Of a DNA stretch of 7,125 bases, positions 5,919-7,125 are shown in pieces. Below the pieces are notes generated by a model. The model was given only the letters and a program-made list of their open reading frames with translations. It had not been told where the DNA came from and ran no database searches. The stretch is from NCBI GenBank assembly GCA_022561095.1, contig JADFRV010000001.1, forward strand, positions 1 through 7,125, given 5' to 3'. How positions within the stretch are numbered: position 1 is the first letter of the stretch; each line of letters begins with the position of its first letter. A program made the translations under genes and the position numbers. The DNA is from Chloroflexota bacterium. GTDB lineage: Bacteria; Chloroflexota; Dehalococcoidia; SM23-28-2; RBG-16-64-32.

Positions 5919-6128
5919 ATGGATAGACTCATCCGAATTGGAGACGCAGCTCGACGCCTCGGCGTTTCACCCATCACCTTGAGGCGCCTCGAGCGTGCCC
6001 GAGCCATACCAGCGGCACGACGACACCCTCGCACGGCGGCGCGCTACTGGCTCGAGTCGGAGCTGGATGGTATCCGGCAGGCGCTGGAGCCAAGGCCGAC
6101 TGCCCTACGCCAGGAAGGAGATGAGTGA
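5919..6128 (+). CDS. MerR/excisionase-like helix-turn-helix protein, 69 aa
   Basis: A single winged helix-turn-helix domain fills the protein. IGDAARRLGVSPITLRRLERARAI (about residues 7-30) is the classic MerR-family recognition helix pair, followed by the basic wing (AARRHPRTAARYW, 32-44) and a short helix. There is no effector domain. Such minimal MerR-like proteins are excisionases (Xis, AlpA-like), plasmid or phage regulators, or autoregulators of small operons. The SD AGGAGG at 5907-5912 is 6 nt before the ATG, making this the best ribosome site in the window. The gene is divergent from the 455-aa gene and 94 bp upstream of the 293-aa gene, with a palindrome in that gap. It is a good candidate to control both. 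An excisionase role would fit the nearby tRNA remnant, but no integrase is present. Confidence 0.85.
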   Translation: MDRLIRIGDAARRLGVSPITLRRLERARAIPAARRHPRTAARYWLESELDGIRQALEPRPTALRQEGDE

Positions 6129-6143
6129 TGATTACTGACTAGC

Positions 6144-6149
6144 AGGAGG
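6144..6149 (+). promoter_or_regulatory. Orphan AGGAGG ribosome-binding sequence
   Basis: A perfect AGGAGG lies 16 bp after the HTH gene stop, but no ATG, GTG or TTG follows at 5-12 nt. An open frame does run from ATA at 6160 to TAA at 6217-6219, stopping 3 bp before the ATG of the next gene. It is either the relic of a lost leader ORF, an entry point for ribosomes, or chance. Confidence 0.3.
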
Positions 6150-6163
6150 CGGCCTAGCCATAC

Positions 6164-6183
6164 GAGAAACGAATTCGATTCTC
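6164..6183. promoter_or_regulatory. 20-bp near-perfect palindrome, candidate operator
   Basis: The arms GAGAA-x-CGAA and TTCG-x-TTCTC meet at the centre (6173/6174), giving 18 of 20 palindromic positions with only one mismatched A-A pair. The core CGAATTCG is a full 8-bp palindrome. It lies 40-60 bp before the 293-aa gene and just after the HTH gene, the expected place for an operator bound by a dimeric regulator. MerR-family operators are often pseudo-palindromes of about this length. Confidence 0.5.
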
Positions 6184-6199
6184 CGGCTGAGAAAGCCGG
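6183..6199. repeat. 6-bp-arm hairpin upstream of 293-aa gene
   Basis: CCGGCT (6183-6188) and AGCCGG (6194-6199) pair around GAGAA. It lies directly next to the 20-bp palindrome and 23 bp before the ATG at 6223. It has no T-run, so it is more likely a leader stem-loop in the 293-aa gene mRNA or part of a composite regulatory site than a terminator. Confidence 0.4.
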
Positions 6200-6222
6200 G
6201 AGTAGAAAGAGAGAGATAAGCG

Positions 6223-7104
6223 ATGTCCCATGAACGATTTGAGCCAGAAGAGACGCTCAATAGCATCGACGAAGGGAGAAATACGGTGCCTAACCCGAAG
6301 CCGGAAGATAGACAGCGCGTACGGACAACGAAGGGACACCAACCACTGTCCGCGCTGAGAACAGCCGCACGGGTTGTCGATTTCAAGTCTCCTGGCAAGG
6401 GGTGCGGCGCGCCGACAGACCGGCCCGTGACTGTCCTAACGAAGAAAGCAATCGGGATGGAAGTAAGTGGGGGTGGCGCGTGTGTCGAGGGTTTCCGCTT
6501 GTCTTTCGACTCTGCCGACTTCATTGTCATTGGCGACACTTACAACACTTACACCGGAATGGACGACCGTAACCCGTACTTCTGCCTCTACTGGCGGAAC
6601 AAATATGGCCCGGGCGCTTCTGAGTGGACTTGTTCCCTGTCATCGCCCGAGATGGATGGGGCGCCGCTGGACTGGGTGAGGAAGTATCCTTACCTGCTCC
6701 CGCTATTTGGGCCAGAGGTATGGTTGGAGATTCCGCTAGAGGACGTCGTGGCCTGGGGCGAAACCGCAAGCATCATCGGGTGCCGCTACGACATAGCCGC
6801 TGAGGATGGCGTCTTGGCCATTGAACGTCGGGCAATAGATGACCCTATGGGAACGGCACGCTTTTACGTGTACCGGCGCGAGACCGGCCACGATGTGGCG
6901 TATTTTCATGTGGTCGAAGGCGAGCTCTATTTTGGCATCGACCACGGTGCGTGGCGGGCACTGAGCGAGTGGTTACCGGATAGCGCGAAAATCATCTTCG
7001 CACCGACTGCTACACCGACGCCACTAAGAGTCGGTGCGATAAAGGGCTCACAATTCGGAATCGAGGTTAAGGCCGGGGTGAAGTTTGAAGAATATCACCC
7101 CTAG
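6223..7104 (+). CDS. Unrecognised protein, 293 aa
   Basis: I do not recognise the family. Start choice: ATG at 6223 has only a purine-rich GAGAGA ahead of it, while a GTG at 6286 has a better site (GAAGGGAG, 8 nt away) and would give 272 aa. The first 75 residues are polar, charged and Pro-rich, probably disordered. From about 75 on the chain looks like beta-rich alpha/beta structure: alternating hydrophobic strands (FIVIGDTYNTY, YFCLYWRNKYG, VWLEIPLEDVVAW, ARFYVYRRE, VAYFHVVEGELYFGID) with many aromatic residues and five cysteines (61, 87, 121, 137, 187) that are not spaced as a zinc site. No signal peptide, membrane segment or catalytic signature is seen. It follows the HTH gene by 94 bp on the same strand and may be controlled by it. 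The stop is 21 bp before the window end. Confidence 0.75.
   Translation: MSHERFEPEETLNSIDEGRNTVPNPKPEDRQRVRTTKGHQPLSALRTAARVVDFKSPGKGCGAPTDRPVTVLTKKAIGMEVSGGGACVEGFRLSFDSADFIVIGDTYNTYTGMDDRNPYFCLYWRNKYGPGASEWTCSLSSPEMDGAPLDWVRKYPYLLPLFGPEVWLEIPLEDVVAWGETASIIGCRYDIAAEDGVLAIERRAIDDPMGTARFYVYRRETGHDVAYFHVVEGELYFGIDHGAWRALSEWLPDSAKIIFAPTATPTPLRVGAIKGSQFGIEVKAGVKFEEYHP
6998..7039. repeat. 11-bp inverted repeat inside the 293-aa gene
   Basis: TCGCACCGACT (6998-7008) and AGTCGGTGCGA (7029-7039) are exact reverse complements separated by 20 nt. CACCGAC also recurs directly at 7013-7019, so the core occurs three times within 42 bp. It is near the 3' end of the coding region and encodes APTATPTPLR. 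It may be an mRNA stem, a binding site, or a by-product of the Thr-Pro repeat codons. Confidence 0.45.
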
Positions 7105-7125
7105 TTAGTGTTTGGGGCTGCGGCA

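Noticed and set aside
1..7125. CRISPR array, insertion sequence ends or transposase
   Set aside because: No regularly spaced repeats, no terminal inverted repeats flanking a gene and no transposase motifs were seen.

Overview
The window shows mid-to-high GC bacterial DNA with closely packed genes, an AT-poor third codon position, and mostly strong Shine-Dalgarno (SD) sites. The lineage cannot be fixed. A tRNA-Gly 3' end with an encoded CCA indicates a bacterium, and the context (methyltransferase, HerA, NurA, orphan genes, a tRNA fragment) suggests an accessory or defence island rather than core chromosome.

Left part (1-3874) is a divergent three-gene cluster. On the minus strand, running off the left edge, is the N-terminus of a TSPPF-type DNA methyltransferase, probably N4-cytosine and beta-class. 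It was recognised from translation because it is cut by the window edge. A gene-free stretch of about 375 bp separates it from a plus-strand operon of two genes 21 bp apart: a HerA-type hexameric DNA translocase ATPase and a NurA-type nuclease carrying a four-cysteine zinc-ribbon-like insertion. HerA and NurA are known partners: the HerA ring sits on a NurA dimer and drives DNA resection or degradation. My inference is that the methyltransferase plus HerA-NurA form a modification-linked anti-DNA defence system, with methylation marking self and HerA-NurA degrading unmarked or invading DNA.

Middle part (3875-4480) is about 600 bp without a convincing large gene. It holds a possible 72-aa small protein, a perfect 11-bp-arm hairpin, a plausible plus-strand intrinsic terminator, and on the minus strand the T-arm, 3' acceptor strand and CCA of a tRNA-Gly without the normal 5' half. 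The tRNA fragment resembles the end (att site) of an element integrated in a tRNA gene, so it may mark a junction between the defence cluster and the module to its right.

Right part (4481-7104) has three genes around a short divergent spacer: an unrecognised cysteine-free protein of about 455 aa on the minus strand, a 69-aa MerR/excisionase-like helix-turn-helix protein on the plus strand, and an unrecognised 293-aa protein. The gap between the last two contains an 18-of-20 palindrome and a hairpin, a reasonable operator region for the small regulator. The functions of the two larger proteins are unknown. No integrase, transposase or CRISPR array is visible.
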